Shown: piece by piece, positions 8,499 to 19,666 of the stretch
Layout of the letters: each line of letters opens with the position of its first letter
How positions within the stretch are numbered: the first letter of the stretch is position 1
Source of the DNA: Pseudomonas sp. ABC1
Lineage (GTDB): Bacteria > Pseudomonadota > Gammaproteobacteria > Pseudomonadales > Pseudomonadaceae
DNA: 64,000 bases
Reading direction: 5' to 3'
Assembly (NCBI RefSeq): GCF_013395055.1
Contig: NZ_CP058349.1
Location: 682,001 to 746,000, forward strand
Program-made: the position numbers and the translations under genes
Notes under the pieces: generated by a model
What the model was told of the DNA's origin: nothing
The model's database searches: none
Seen by the model: the letters and a program-made list of their open reading frames with translations, nothing else

Positions 8499-9617
8499 AT
8501 GCAAACCAGACGACATCTTTCCGGGCTGCTGCTGGCAGCGGCACTGAGTGGCGCCACCAGCGGTGCATTCGCCGCCGATACCATCAAGATCGCCCTTCCC
8601 GGCCCGGTAACCGGCTCGGTCACCCAGTACGGCGACATGGTTCGCGCCGGTGCGCAACTGGCCATCGAGCGCATCAACCAGGCCGGCGGCGTCAATGGCG
8701 CCCAGCTCGAAGGGGTCGTCTACGACGATGCCTGCGACCCCAAGCAGGCCGTAGCCGTTGCCAACAAGGTGGTCAACGATGGCATCCGCTTCGTGGTCGG
8801 GCATGTCTGCTCCAGCTCGACACAACCCGCGTCCGACATCTATGAAGACGAAGGCATCCTGATGGTGACCCCGTCGGCCACCGCGCCAGAAATCACCGCA
8901 CGCGACTTCCAACTGGTGTTCCGCACCATCGGCCTGGACAACCTGCAAGGCCCGATTTCCGGACGCTACATTCTGGAACACCACAAGGACGACACCATCG
9001 CCGTCCTGCACGACAAGCAACAATACGGCGAAGGCATCGCCAGCGAAGTGAAAAGAACCCTGGAGAAGAGCGGCGTCAAGGTCACGCTCTACGAAGGCCT
9101 GAATGCCGGGGACAAGGACTACTCATCGCTGATCTCCAAGCTCAAGCGCGCCAACGTCAACTTCGTCTACTTCGGTGGCTATCACCCGGAAATGGGCCTG
9201 CTGCTGCGCCAATCCAAACAGGCAGGCCTGCATGCGACCTTCATGGGTCCGGAAGGTGTGGGTAACACCGAGATCAGCGCGATCGCCGGCGATGCTTCGG
9301 AAGGCATGCTGACAGTACTGCCGCGCGCCTTCGAGGACGATCCGAAAAACCAGGCGCTGGTCGAGGCCCTCAAGGCCAAGGGCGTCAACCCCAGCGGCTT
9401 CTTCATCATGCTCGCCTACTCGGCGGTCGAGGTCATCGCCCAGGCCATCGAGAAAGCCGACAGCACCGAACCCGAGGCAGTCGCCCAGGCACTGCGCACC
9501 TACAGCTTCGAGACGCCGACCGGCACCCTGAGCTTCGACGCCAAGGGCGACCTGACGAGCTTCGACTTCACCGTCTACAAGTGGCACAAGGACGGCAGCA
9601 AGTCCCTCGCTCAGTAA
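8499..9617 (+). CDS. braC: branched-chain amino-acid ABC transporter, periplasmic binding protein
   Basis: A 372-residue Leu/Ile/Val-binding protein. Residues 1-26 form a Sec signal peptide (MQTRRHLSGLLLAAAL to AFA). The mature protein begins ADTIKIALPGPVTGS, the typical Leu/Ile/Val-binding fold, with a CDPKQA and a HVCSSST motif. It delivers branched-chain amino acids (and likely alanine or threonine, as known for BraC) to the BraDE permease. It is the first gene of braCDEFG; a terminator-like hairpin follows it, fitting excess production of the binding protein. Confidence 0.95.
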   Translation: MQTRRHLSGLLLAAALSGATSGAFAADTIKIALPGPVTGSVTQYGDMVRAGAQLAIERINQAGGVNGAQLEGVVYDDACDPKQAVAVANKVVNDGIRFVVGHVCSSSTQPASDIYEDEGILMVTPSATAPEITARDFQLVFRTIGLDNLQGPISGRYILEHHKDDTIAVLHDKQQYGEGIASEVKRTLEKSGVKVTLYEGLNAGDKDYSSLISKLKRANVNFVYFGGYHPEMGLLLRQSKQAGLHATFMGPEGVGNTEISAIAGDASEGMLTVLPRAFEDDPKNQALVEALKAKGVNPSGFFIMLAYSAVEVIAQAIEKADSTEPEAVAQALRTYSFETPTGTLSFDAKGDLTSFDFTVYKWHKDGSKSLAQ

Positions 9618-9640
9618 CGCTGACATCCGTTCGCCCAGAA

Positions 9641-9668
9641 CCCACGGCAAGCGCCGTGGGTTTTCTTT
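9641..9668 (+). terminator. intercistronic hairpin after braC
   Basis: An 8-bp perfect stem (CCCACGGC/GCCGTGGG) with a 4-base loop and a following TTTTCTTT. It lies between braC and braD and probably reduces transcription of the membrane and ATPase genes relative to braC or stabilises the braC transcript. Confidence 0.7.
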
Positions 9669-9774
9669 GCGGCCCGCCCCAGGCAATCGTTCTGCAGACA
9701 CCCGGGAACGCTGCGTGATCTGAACCACGGTTGCCGCGATAAACGCTCTGTATCGGTATCGACGAGAGACACCC

Positions 9775-10694
9775 ATGCCCGAGTTCTACCACTACCTGCA
9801 ACAGTTGGTTAACGGACTGACTGTCGGCAGCACCTATGCCCTGATCGCCATCGGCTACACGATGGTCTACGGCATCATAGGCATGATCAACTTCGCCCAT
9901 GGCGAGGTCTACATGATCGGCTCCTATATCGCCTTCATCGCCATCGCCGGGCTCACCATGCTCGGTATCGAAAGCCTGCCCCTGATCGTCATGGCCGCCT
10001 TCGCCGCCACCATCGTCGTGTGCAGCGCCTACGGCTACAGCATCGAACGCGTCGCCTACCGCCCCCTGCGTGGCGGCAACCGGCTGATCCCGCTGATCTC
10101 CGCCATCGGCATGTCGCTCTTCCTGCAGAACGAGGTGATGCTGGCGCAGGACTCCAAGGACAAGTCCATCCCGACCCTGCTGCCCGGTAACTTCATCTTC
10201 GGCGAAAGCAGCATGAACGGCGTGGTCATTTCCTATATGCAGGTGCTGATCTTCATTGTCACGCTGCTGGCCATGCTCGGCCTGACCCTGTTCATCTCGC
10301 GCTCGCGGATGGGGCGCGCCTGCCGTGCCTGCGCCGAAGACCTGAAAATGACCAACCTGCTCGGCATCAACACCAACGGCATCATTGCCCTGACCTTCGT
10401 CATCGGCGCCGCACTGGCGGCCGTGGCCGCCGTCCTGCTGGGCATGCAATACGGCGTGATCAACCCGAGCCTGGGCTTCCTCGCCGGCATCAAGGCCTTT
10501 ACCGCGGCGGTACTGGGTGGCATCGGCAGCATTCCCGGCGCCGTGCTCGGTGGCTTGCTGCTGGGGGTGGCGGAAGCCTTCGGTGCCGACCTGTTCGGCG
10601 ACCAGTACAAGGATGTGGTGGCGTTTTCCCTGCTGATACTCGTCCTGCTGTTCCGACCCAGTGGCATCCTGGGCCGTCCGGAGGTCGAGAAAGT

Positions 10695-10698
<4 letters not shown>
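9775..10698 (+). CDS. braD: branched-chain amino-acid permease (LivH-type)
   Basis: A 307-residue integral membrane permease of the LivH family with about eight hydrophobic segments. The starting region NGLTVGSTYALIAIGYTMVY and the cytoplasmic coupling loop near RMGRACRACAEDLKMTNLLG are characteristic. It forms the transport channel with BraE. The stop overlaps the braE start (ATGA at 10695-10698). Confidence 0.95.
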
Positions 10699-11959
<1,261 letters not shown>

Positions 11960-11963
<4 letters not shown>

Positions 11964-12727
11964 GCCGCATCATTCTGCAAGCCAGCGGCCTGTCCATGCG
12001 CTTCGGTGGACTGTTGGCCGTCAATGGCGTGAACCTGAGCGTCAAGGAGAAACAGGTCGTGTCAATGATCGGCCCCAACGGCGCCGGCAAGACCACGGTG
12101 TTCAACTGCCTGACCGGTTTCTATCGCCCGACATCCGGCAGCATTCTCCTTGACGGCGAAGCGATCGAAGGGTTGCCCGGCCACAAGATCGCCCGCAAGG
12201 GCGTGGTGCGCACCTTCCAGAACGTACGCCTGTTCAAGGACATGACCGCGGTGGAAAACCTGCTGGTCGCCCAGCATCGGCATATCAACACCAACTTCCT
12301 CTCCGGGCTGCTGAAGACCCCGGCCTTCCGTCGCAGCGAGCGGCAGGCCATGGAAAACGCCGCCTACTGGCTGGAGCAGGTCGACCTGCTGGACGTCGCC
12401 AACCGCAACGCAGGGACACTGGCCTATGGTCAGCAACGGCGCCTGGAAATCGCCCGCTGCATGATGACCCGCCCTTCCCTGCTGATGCTCGATGAGCCGG
12501 CGGCCGGCCTCAACCCCCGGGAAACCGAAGACCTCAAGGCATTGATCGGCATGCTGCGCGACAAGCACGGCGTGACCGTGCTGCTGATCGAGCATGACAT
12601 GAAGCTGGTCATGAGCATTTCCGACCACATCTTCGTCATCAACCAGGGCACGCCGCTGGCCGATGGCAGCCCACAGCAGGTCCGCGACAACCCTGACGTG
12701 ATCAAAGCCTACCTGGGAGAGGCGTGA
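11960..12727 (+). CDS. braF: branched-chain amino-acid transporter ATPase (LivG-type)
   Basis: A 255-residue ABC ATPase. Walker A is GPNGAGKT near residue 38, the signature is LAYGQQRRLEIAR, Walker B is LLMLDEPAAGLNP, and a switch histidine lies in LLIEHDM. It powers uptake together with BraG. Its ends overlap braE and braG by a few bases, showing translational coupling. Confidence 0.95.
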
Positions 12728-13428
12728 TGCTGTATTTCGAAAACATCTGCACCTTCTACGGCAAGATCCAGGCGCTGCACGACATCAATATCGAGGTGCG
12801 CCAGGGCGAGATCGTCACCCTGATCGGTGCCAACGGTGCCGGCAAATCCACCCTGTTGATGACACTTTGCGGCAGCCCACGCGCCAGCAGCGGCAGCATT
12901 CGCTACCAGGGCGAAGAACTGGTCGGCCTGGAAACCCCGCTGATCATGCGCAAGAGCATTGCCGTGGTCCCCGAAGGCCGGCGCGTGTTCGCACGCCTGA
13001 CCGTCGAGGAAAATCTGGCGATGGGGGGCTTTTTCACGCAGGCAGAGCCGTTCCAGGAGCAACTGGACAAGGTGCTGCACCTGTTCCCGCGCCTGAAGGA
13101 ACGCTTTCATCAGCGAGCCGGCACAATGTCCGGCGGCGAGCAGCAAATGCTCGCCATCGGTCGCGCACTGATGAGCAGGCCGAAACTGCTGCTGCTCGAC
13201 GAGCCGTCCCTGGGACTGGCGCCGATCATCATCCAGCAGATCTTCGACATCATCGAACAGCTGCGTGAGGATGGCGTGACGGTTTTCCTGGTCGAACAGA
13301 ACGCCAACCAGGCGCTCAAGCTGGCGGACCGTGGCTATGTGCTGGAGAACGGTCACATCGTCATCCAGGGCAGCGGTGAAGAGTTGCTGAACGACTCGCG
13401 GGTACGCGACGCCTATCTGGGCGGGTGA
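12724..13428 (+). CDS. braG: branched-chain amino-acid transporter ATPase (LivF-type)
   Basis: A 234-residue ABC ATPase with Walker A GANGAGKST, signature MSGGEQQMLAIGRAL, Walker B LLLLDEPSLGLAP, and the LivF-typical EGRRVFARLTVEENL segment. It forms the second ATPase subunit with BraF. Last gene of the cluster, followed by a hairpin. Confidence 0.95.
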   Translation: MMLYFENICTFYGKIQALHDINIEVRQGEIVTLIGANGAGKSTLLMTLCGSPRASSGSIRYQGEELVGLETPLIMRKSIAVVPEGRRVFARLTVEENLAMGGFFTQAEPFQEQLDKVLHLFPRLKERFHQRAGTMSGGEQQMLAIGRALMSRPKLLLLDEPSLGLAPIIIQQIFDIIEQLREDGVTVFLVEQNANQALKLADRGYVLENGHIVIQGSGEELLNDSRVRDAYLGG

Positions 13429-13440
13429 ACCCGTGGTTTC

Positions 13441-13465
13441 GAGCGGCAGGCGGAAGCTGCCGCTC
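13441..13465. terminator. inverted repeat between convergent braG and dcd
   Basis: Perfect 9-bp arms GAGCGGCAG/CTGCCGCTC around a 7-base loop, directly between the stops of braG (13428) and dcd (13473). Likely a shared terminator. Confidence 0.65.
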
Positions 13466-13472
13466 GGGATCG

Positions 13473-14039
<567 letters not shown>

Positions 14040-14491
14040 GTGGGCGTCCCGATCTGGATGATAAAAATTGCAATGGCGCATCTTACCGAGGCACCGCCCT
14101 GCTTCAAAGGGCCATGACCAAGGTCGCCAGCGTTACACAGGGCGCGCGACGGGCAAAAGGCCTGCTGGGCGCCACGCCACACCTGGAAGCCACCCCATCT
14201 GAACCGACCAGCCCCACGAAAGAGCCTGCCTTGAATGGGGCGTGGGCAACTATTTCCTGAGCTCGCCAAGAACTGAATCCAGAGGGCTGCGCATGACCAG
14301 TGAAAATAAATTCGCATTACCACGCAAATGAGGTATCTTGCGTCGGCTGCTGCTGCATGTGTCACCGTGAATCGCTACATGTTTAGATCTCGATCCAATC
14401 ATTGGTACGACTCCTTTTACTCCTTGCACACAGTCACGGTCGGGTAACAGCCCGTCCACTCTTCATTTACTTCGTTCAAGGAGACATTCAA
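14040..14491 (+). promoter_or_regulatory. 452-bp gene-free region with the cold-shock gene leader
   Basis: No credible coding sequence is seen in either strand. The right part (about 14280-14490) becomes AT-richer and must contain the promoter and a long untranslated leader of the cold-shock gene, ending in the ribosome-binding site AAGGAGA before 14492. Cold-shock mRNAs of this family often have long temperature-responsive leaders; a cold-box was not identified. Confidence 0.45.
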
Positions 14492-14701
14492 ATGTCCAAT
14501 CGCCAAACCGGTACCGTTAAGTGGTTCAACGATGAAAAAGGCTTCGGCTTCATCACTCCGCAATCCGGTGACGACCTCTTCGTACACTTCCGCGCCATCC
14601 AAGGCGACGGCTTCAAGACCCTGAAAGAAGGTCAGAGCGTTTCTTTCGTCGCTACCCGCGGCCAGAAAGGCATGCAAGCCGAGGAAGTTCAGGTTATCTG
14701 A
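14492..14701 (+). CDS. cold-shock domain protein
   Basis: A 69-residue single cold-shock domain protein, MSNRQTGTVKWFNDEKGFGF at its start. The RNA-binding motifs RNP1 (KGFGFI) and RNP2 (DLFVHF) are intact. It acts as an RNA chaperone binding single-stranded RNA. The ATG at 14492 has a strong ribosome-binding site (AAGGAGA); an upstream in-frame ATG at 14402 would add a hydrophobic leader foreign to the family. Confidence 0.95.
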   Translation: MSNRQTGTVKWFNDEKGFGFITPQSGDDLFVHFRAIQGDGFKTLKEGQSVSFVATRGQKGMQAEEVQVI

Positions 14702-14718
14702 ACCCTCCCAGCTTCATG

Positions 14719-14752
14719 AAAAAAGCCCCGCACTCGTGCGGGGCTTTTTTTT
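14719..14752. terminator. strong intrinsic terminator
   Basis: A 10-bp GC-rich stem AGCCCCGCAC/GTGCGGGGCT flanked by A and an eight-T run. It ends the cold-shock transcript and probably also the convergent DapA-family gene. Confidence 0.9.
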
Positions 14753-14762
14753 CATGGCAACT

Positions 14763-15653
14763 TCAGGCCACCTCCAGTTCATCGAGCATGCTCGCGAGGC
14801 GCTGCCGCACGTCCCCGTGCAGCGACTTAACCGGCAAAGGCAGGCAAGGACGGGAAACCAATCCGCGAAGCTCGGCGGCCGTGGCCGTAACGCGCAAGCT
14901 GCCGTATTGAAGGAACAGCGCCCACAATGGCGCGAGCCGCTCGGAGAGGCGCGAAGCCTCCTCCACACTCCCCGCCTGTGCATTCCGAATGATCGCCAAG
15001 GCGATTTGCGGAAACAGGCCAGCAATCACCGAGTACCAGGCTTCACATCCAGCGTTCAAACCCGTGGCGGCGAAGGCGTCACCGCTGACACCGATCGTCA
15101 CATGCCGGGGGATCAGGGCACGCAGCTGTTCGATACGCACTTGCGCCGCGCCGGGGGCGGTCGGCACACCCGGAATCTTGATCGAGGCGACATTGGGAAG
15201 TTGCGCTATTCGGCCATGCAGTTCATCGCTGAACTCGAAATGCGTGGTAGCCGGGTTGTCATATACACATAGCGGTACGGACAAGGAACGGGTCACTGTG
15301 TCGAAGAGATCGAACACCTCGTCGTCAGAGAGTTTCTGATAGGACACCGGTGCCAGCAGTACGCCACGAGCGCCGGACGTCTGCGCATCTTGCGCCAGCT
15401 CCAGGACATCGCGCGTTCGCAAAGCACCAATGCCGACGACCACCGGAACGTCGCCCGCATGCTGGACAGCAAGCCGTGCAATACGCAGGCGCTCGTGCCG
15501 CGAGAGGTAGGCATAGCTGCCGGTCGATCCCAAGGCACCGATGGAGTCGACGCCAGCCGTAGCCAGGCGTTCGATCAACCGAGCGAACGCAGCTTCGTCG
15601 ATACCGGCCTCACTCAAGGGAGACAGCGGGAAAGCACTCAAACCGGAAAACAT
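14763..15653 (-). CDS. dihydrodipicolinate synthase / N-acetylneuraminate lyase family protein
   Basis: A 296-residue (beta/alpha)8 aldolase of the DapA/NAL superfamily. The Schiff-base lysine is Lys159 (ASIKIPG) and the catalytic tyrosine Tyr131 (VYDNP). The substrate loop reads GSTGSYAYL at residues 42-50 instead of the DapA GTTGE, so it is probably not the lysine-biosynthetic enzyme but a lyase for another 2-oxo acid. Start MFSGLSAFPL at 15653 is chosen over a 38-residue leader. It is co-oriented with the EamA exporter gene upstream. Confidence 0.8.
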   Translation of the reverse strand: MFSGLSAFPLSPLSEAGIDEAAFARLIERLATAGVDSIGALGSTGSYAYLSRHERLRIARLAVQHAGDVPVVVGIGALRTRDVLELAQDAQTSGARGVLLAPVSYQKLSDDEVFDLFDTVTRSLSVPLCVYDNPATTHFEFSDELHGRIAQLPNVASIKIPGVPTAPGAAQVRIEQLRALIPRHVTIGVSGDAFAATGLNAGCEAWYSVIAGLFPQIALAIIRNAQAGSVEEASRLSERLAPLWALFLQYGSLRVTATAAELRGLVSRPCLPLPVKSLHGDVRQRLASMLDELEVA

Positions 15654-15780
15654 GGTTTCATCCTCCAAAGTATTACCCTCGCGGTACTGCGCAGAAGGCG
15701 CCCAACGCGTCTGGTGGCCTGCTTGCCCGGCACAGAAGGAAGTGCGCTCCAGAGCAGCCCCAGGCATGGCGCATAGCGGC

Positions 15781-16644
15781 TCACTTGGCGTACTTCTTTG
15801 CCCCTGCGACGCAGACGACCGCGGCCACCGTCACCAACAGCATCGTCCAGCTCACCTTTTCGTGAAGCAGCAGCGCAGCCAGGCCAAGCCCCATGAAGGG
15901 CTGGAACAATTGGAGTTGCCCGACCGCCGCGATACCGCCCTGCGCCAAGCCGCGATACCAGAACACGAAGCCGAGCAACATGCTGAATATCGAGACGTAG
16001 GCGAGGCCGATCCATGCGGGGGTGCCTACAGAGTCGAATGAGGCAGGCAAGGTCAGCAGCGCGATCGGCAGCATGATGGGCAGCGACAACACCAGCGACC
16101 AACTGATGACCTGCCAGCCGCCCAGCGTGCGGGACAGGCGCGCGCCTTCCGCATAGCCCAGGCCACACACGACAACGGCGGCCAGCATCAGCAGGTCGCC
16201 TTGCAGCGAAGCCTCACCATTGCCCATGAGTGCGTAGCCGACGACAAAGGCTGCTCCGATGGTCGAGAACAGCCAGAAAGCCAGACGGGGGCGCTCGCCG
16301 CCGCGAAGCACCGCGAAGACCGCCGTGCAGAGCGGCAGCAGCCCCAGGAAAACGATCGAATGGGCGGATGTGACGTGTTGCAATGCCAGCGCCGTCAGCA
16401 GTGGGAAGCCGATCACGCCACCCAACGCGCTCAATGCGAGAGAAAGCATGTCGACAGCCTTCGGTCGGGGCTGTCGCAGCAGAAGCAGCAGCGCAAGGCC
16501 CAGCACGGCGGCAATGGTTGCACGCGCGCAAGTCAGAAACGTCGGGGCGAAGTCAACAACGGCTACGCGAGTTGCAGGCAACGATCCCGCAAAAATCGCC
16601 ACGCCGATAAATCCGTTGATCCAGCCGCTCGTTGTTTTTTCCAT
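15781..16644 (-). CDS. EamA (DMT superfamily) transporter
   Basis: A 287-residue protein with about ten hydrophobic segments in two EamA repeats (roughly residues 10-140 and 150-285). Members export metabolites, often amino acids. It is divergent from a MocR-type regulator and 127 bp upstream of the DapA-family gene. Together they look like a small sensing, export and breakdown cassette; the substrate is unknown. Confidence 0.85.
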   Translation of the reverse strand: MEKTTSGWINGFIGVAIFAGSLPATRVAVVDFAPTFLTCARATIAAVLGLALLLLLRQPRPKAVDMLSLALSALGGVIGFPLLTALALQHVTSAHSIVFLGLLPLCTAVFAVLRGGERPRLAFWLFSTIGAAFVVGYALMGNGEASLQGDLLMLAAVVVCGLGYAEGARLSRTLGGWQVISWSLVLSLPIMLPIALLTLPASFDSVGTPAWIGLAYVSIFSMLLGFVFWYRGLAQGGIAAVGQLQLFQPFMGLGLAALLLHEKVSWTMLLVTVAAVVCVAGAKKYAK

Positions 16645-16705
16645 CAGGAACTCCTTGGTTGACGGGTTCCAGTAGAGCGCCGACAGTGCAGGTCAAGCCA
16701 GGTAC

Positions 16706-16739
16706 AATCCAATACAATTGAAAATATCTGTATTGGATT
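16706..16739. promoter_or_regulatory. candidate MocR operator, perfect inverted repeat
   Basis: Perfect 11-bp arms AATCCAATACA and TGTATTGGATT separated by 12 bp, in the 119-bp gap between the divergent EamA and MocR genes. Its position, 62 bp upstream of the EamA start and 24 bp upstream of the MocR start, fits control of both promoters by the MocR protein. Confidence 0.7.
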
Positions 16740-16763
16740 AGACTCCAGTACGGTGAGGAAAAA

Positions 16764-18146
16764 ATGGCACGGAACGGCACGAGAATCGAAGCGGTAATGA
16801 CGGACATCCAATCGCGGATTGCCTCTCGCACCTATCTGCCGGGAACTCGCCTGCCATCCGTGCGCGCACAGGCGCGGGCCCTGCGGGTTTCGGTCTCGAC
16901 CGTGGTGGAAGCCTATGAACGCTTGACCGCCGAAGGCGTCGTCGCTTCGCGCCCAGGCTCGGGGTTCTATGTGAGCGGGCCGGTCGCTCCGCTCGCATTG
17001 ACGCAACTCGGCCCCAAGCTCGACCGGGAAGTCGATCCGCTGTGGGTATCGCGCCAGTCGCTGGAAGCGGACGCCACCGTCCTCAAGCCGGGATGCGGCT
17101 GGCTACCCTCCACGTGGCTGTATGAGACAGGGATGCGCCGCGCCCTGCGGGCGCTGGCGCGGGCCGACACAGTGGAGCTGACCGAATACGCCACGCCGCT
17201 TGGCCATCCGGCGCTACGCCAGTTTCTTTCGCGACGGCTGGCAGTAGCGGGCACCGAGGCGGCTCCCGAGCAGATCATGCTGACAGAATCGGGCACGCAG
17301 GCCATTGACCTGATCTGCCGTTTCCTGCTGGAGCCGGGCGATACCGTGCTGGTGGATGACCCTTGTTATTTCAACTTCCATGCCTTGCTCAAGGCTCATC
17401 GTGTGCAGGCCGTGGGGGTGCCCTATACGCCGAACGGGCCGGATGTGGAGCGGTTCGAGGCCGCATTGAAAGAGCATTCTCCCCGCCTCTACATCACCAA
17501 TTCGGGCATCCACAACCCTACGGGGGCGACACTTTCCCCCGTGACGGCGCACCGGCTCCTGAAACTGGCCGACAGTTCCGATCTGGTGATTGTCGAGGAC
17601 GACATTTGGGCGGACTTCGAGATCGCTCCCGCCCCAAGGCTGGCTGCCTTTGATGGCCTCTCGCGGGTGATCCAGATCGGCGGTTTTTCCAAGACCATCT
17701 CGGCCTCGCTTCGCTGCGGTTATATCGCGGCACGAAGGGATTGGATCGAAAGCCTTGTCGACCTGAAAATCGCCACGACCTTCGGGGGCGGACGGCTGGC
17801 CGCTGATGCGGTACTGATGGCATTGACCGACAGCGGCTACCGCAAGCATATGGAGACGGTCCGGCAACGGCTGGCAACGGAAAGGATGAAGACCATTGCA
17901 CGGCTCGAAGCCCTTGGCATTGAGCCCTGGCTGGTTCCCCAAGCGGGCATCTACCTCTGGTGTCGGCTGCCGAAAGGGATAGATGCCGCAACCATTGCCC
18001 GATCCTGCTTGAAGGACGGTGTGGTTCTGGCACCGGGCAATGCTTTCAGTCTGTCATTGGGCGCGAGTGACTTCTTGCGTTTCAACGTCGCGCAATCCAC
18101 CGATGAGCGGGTTTTCGACGTGCTGGCACGTGCGCTTTCTACATAG
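16764..18146 (+). CDS. MocR-type transcriptional regulator (GntR-aminotransferase fusion)
   Basis: A 460-residue fusion of an N-terminal winged-helix GntR domain (residues 1-75, with RLPSVRAQARALRVSVSTVV) and a class I aminotransferase-like domain (about 100-455). The PLP lysine is Lys310 in GGFSKTISASLRCGY. Such regulators sense PLP or amine/amino-acid ligands. It is divergent from the EamA gene and likely controls it and the DapA-family gene through the inverted repeat between them. Confidence 0.9.
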   Translation: MARNGTRIEAVMTDIQSRIASRTYLPGTRLPSVRAQARALRVSVSTVVEAYERLTAEGVVASRPGSGFYVSGPVAPLALTQLGPKLDREVDPLWVSRQSLEADATVLKPGCGWLPSTWLYETGMRRALRALARADTVELTEYATPLGHPALRQFLSRRLAVAGTEAAPEQIMLTESGTQAIDLICRFLLEPGDTVLVDDPCYFNFHALLKAHRVQAVGVPYTPNGPDVERFEAALKEHSPRLYITNSGIHNPTGATLSPVTAHRLLKLADSSDLVIVEDDIWADFEIAPAPRLAAFDGLSRVIQIGGFSKTISASLRCGYIAARRDWIESLVDLKIATTFGGGRLAADAVLMALTDSGYRKHMETVRQRLATERMKTIARLEALGIEPWLVPQAGIYLWCRLPKGIDAATIARSCLKDGVVLAPGNAFSLSLGASDFLRFNVAQSTDERVFDVLARALST

Positions 18147-18420
18147 CAAGGCGTGGCGGCAATCCGCCGCCCCAGCCGTTGCTCAATCACCAGCCCTCAC
18201 CGCACCAAGCTGGAACCCTTGCCATCAAGCATGACTGCGTCTGCCCGCCAGCATGACAGAACGCCGGAAAATCCCGGCCACCCGCAACCCATCGGCTGCG
18301 GACGATGCCCCCGCGTTCGTCAACAGTGTTCTTGACGACTTGCGCCAGAGTTCGCTGCAGCGCTGCGCGAGCGACACATGGCTCGATACCGGACACGTTT
18401 CATTCTCGGGCCGACAACGA

Positions 18421-19509
18421 TCAATCGTCAGTGATCGTGATGTTCGGCATGCCATGCCCAGCATTTGCCCCACCCTGGGAAATGCGCGCCCCGACCGTCC
18501 GTGCCACTTGCTGGTAGATCATGGCGATCTGGCTCTCCGGATCGGCGATCACCGTCGGATGCCCCGCATCCGCCTGGCTGCGAATGGCCATGGACAGCGG
18601 CAACGAAGCCAGCAACTCGACATCGAACTGCTCCGCCAGGCGCTCACCGCCGCCCTCGCCAAACAGATGCTCAGCATGGCCACAGTTGGAGCAGATGTGC
18701 ACGGCCATATTCTCCACTACCCCCAGGATGGGGATATTGACCTTGCGGAACATCTCCACGCCCTTCTTGGCGTCCAGCAATGCCAGGTCCTGCGGCGTGG
18801 TGACGATCACAGCTCCAGCCACCGGAACCTTCTGCGCCAGTGTCAGCTGGATATCACCGGTGCCCGGCGGCATGTCCACCACAAGGTAATCGAGGTCGTT
18901 CCAGGCCGTCTGGTTGATCAGTTGCAGCAAGGCACCGGAGACCATGGGGCCACGCCAGACCATCGGGGTACGATCATCGGTCAGGAAGGCCATGGACATG
19001 ACCTGTACACCGTGGGCTTCCAGCGGCACGAACCACTTCTGATCCCGCACCTGCGGCCGCGTACCCTCAGGAATACCGAACATGATGCCCTGGCTGGGGC
19101 CGTAGATATCGGCATCCAGCATGCCGACCCTGGCCCCTTCGCGCGCCAGCGCCAGCGCCAGGTTGGCTGCGGTGGTGGACTTGCCCACACCGCCCTTGCC
19201 CGAGGCCACCGCGATGATGTTCTTCACCCCCGGCAATTGCGCCTGCGCCTTGTGCGGCTCGATCACGCACTCGACCTGCACCTGGGCACTCTTCACCCCC
19301 TCGATCCCTTCGATGGCACCCGCGAGCAACTGCGACCAGCCCTTGCGGAACAGCGCTGCCGCATAACCCAACTCGAGACGAACATCGACCTGCCCACCAC
19401 GGATATCGATCCCTCGCACACAGCCGGCACTGAGCGGGTCCTGACCAAGATGTGGATCGGTGTACTGACGCAATACGGCTTCAACCGCCTGACGAGTCAC
19501 GACGCTCAT
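18421..19509 (-). CDS. apbC: iron-sulfur cluster carrier protein Mrp/ApbC
   Basis: A 362-residue P-loop ATPase. The N-terminal DUF59 domain covers residues 5-80, the deviant Walker A is GKGGVGKST (residues 104-112), and the cluster-binding CxxC is in HICSNCGH. It carries and delivers Fe-S clusters. The start MSVVTRQAVEAVL at 19509 agrees with the family; the upstream leader is not conserved. It is divergent from metG, the usual pseudomonad arrangement. Confidence 0.93.
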   Translation of the reverse strand: MSVVTRQAVEAVLRQYTDPHLGQDPLSAGCVRGIDIRGGQVDVRLELGYAAALFRKGWSQLLAGAIEGIEGVKSAQVQVECVIEPHKAQAQLPGVKNIIAVASGKGGVGKSTTAANLALALAREGARVGMLDADIYGPSQGIMFGIPEGTRPQVRDQKWFVPLEAHGVQVMSMAFLTDDRTPMVWRGPMVSGALLQLINQTAWNDLDYLVVDMPPGTGDIQLTLAQKVPVAGAVIVTTPQDLALLDAKKGVEMFRKVNIPILGVVENMAVHICSNCGHAEHLFGEGGGERLAEQFDVELLASLPLSMAIRSQADAGHPTVIADPESQIAMIYQQVARTVGARISQGGANAGHGMPNITITDD

Positions 19510-19666
19510 GGGTACTCCAGAAAGACCGAGTAAAACAGGCGGCCATGATAACAGCAGCGTCGCCGCATGCAGCGCAACCGGTTGCCGCAACCACGTATAG
19601 CCTCTGCCTCGGCGCTTCCTTTATAGTGATCGGTCTTTCCGTGTCAGCCATGTAGCCTTGATCACC

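Noticed and set aside
18187..18396. 69-codon minus-strand frame between MocR and apbC genes
   Set aside because: No ribosome-binding site, odd composition and no family similarity; the 274-bp gap is treated as non-coding.
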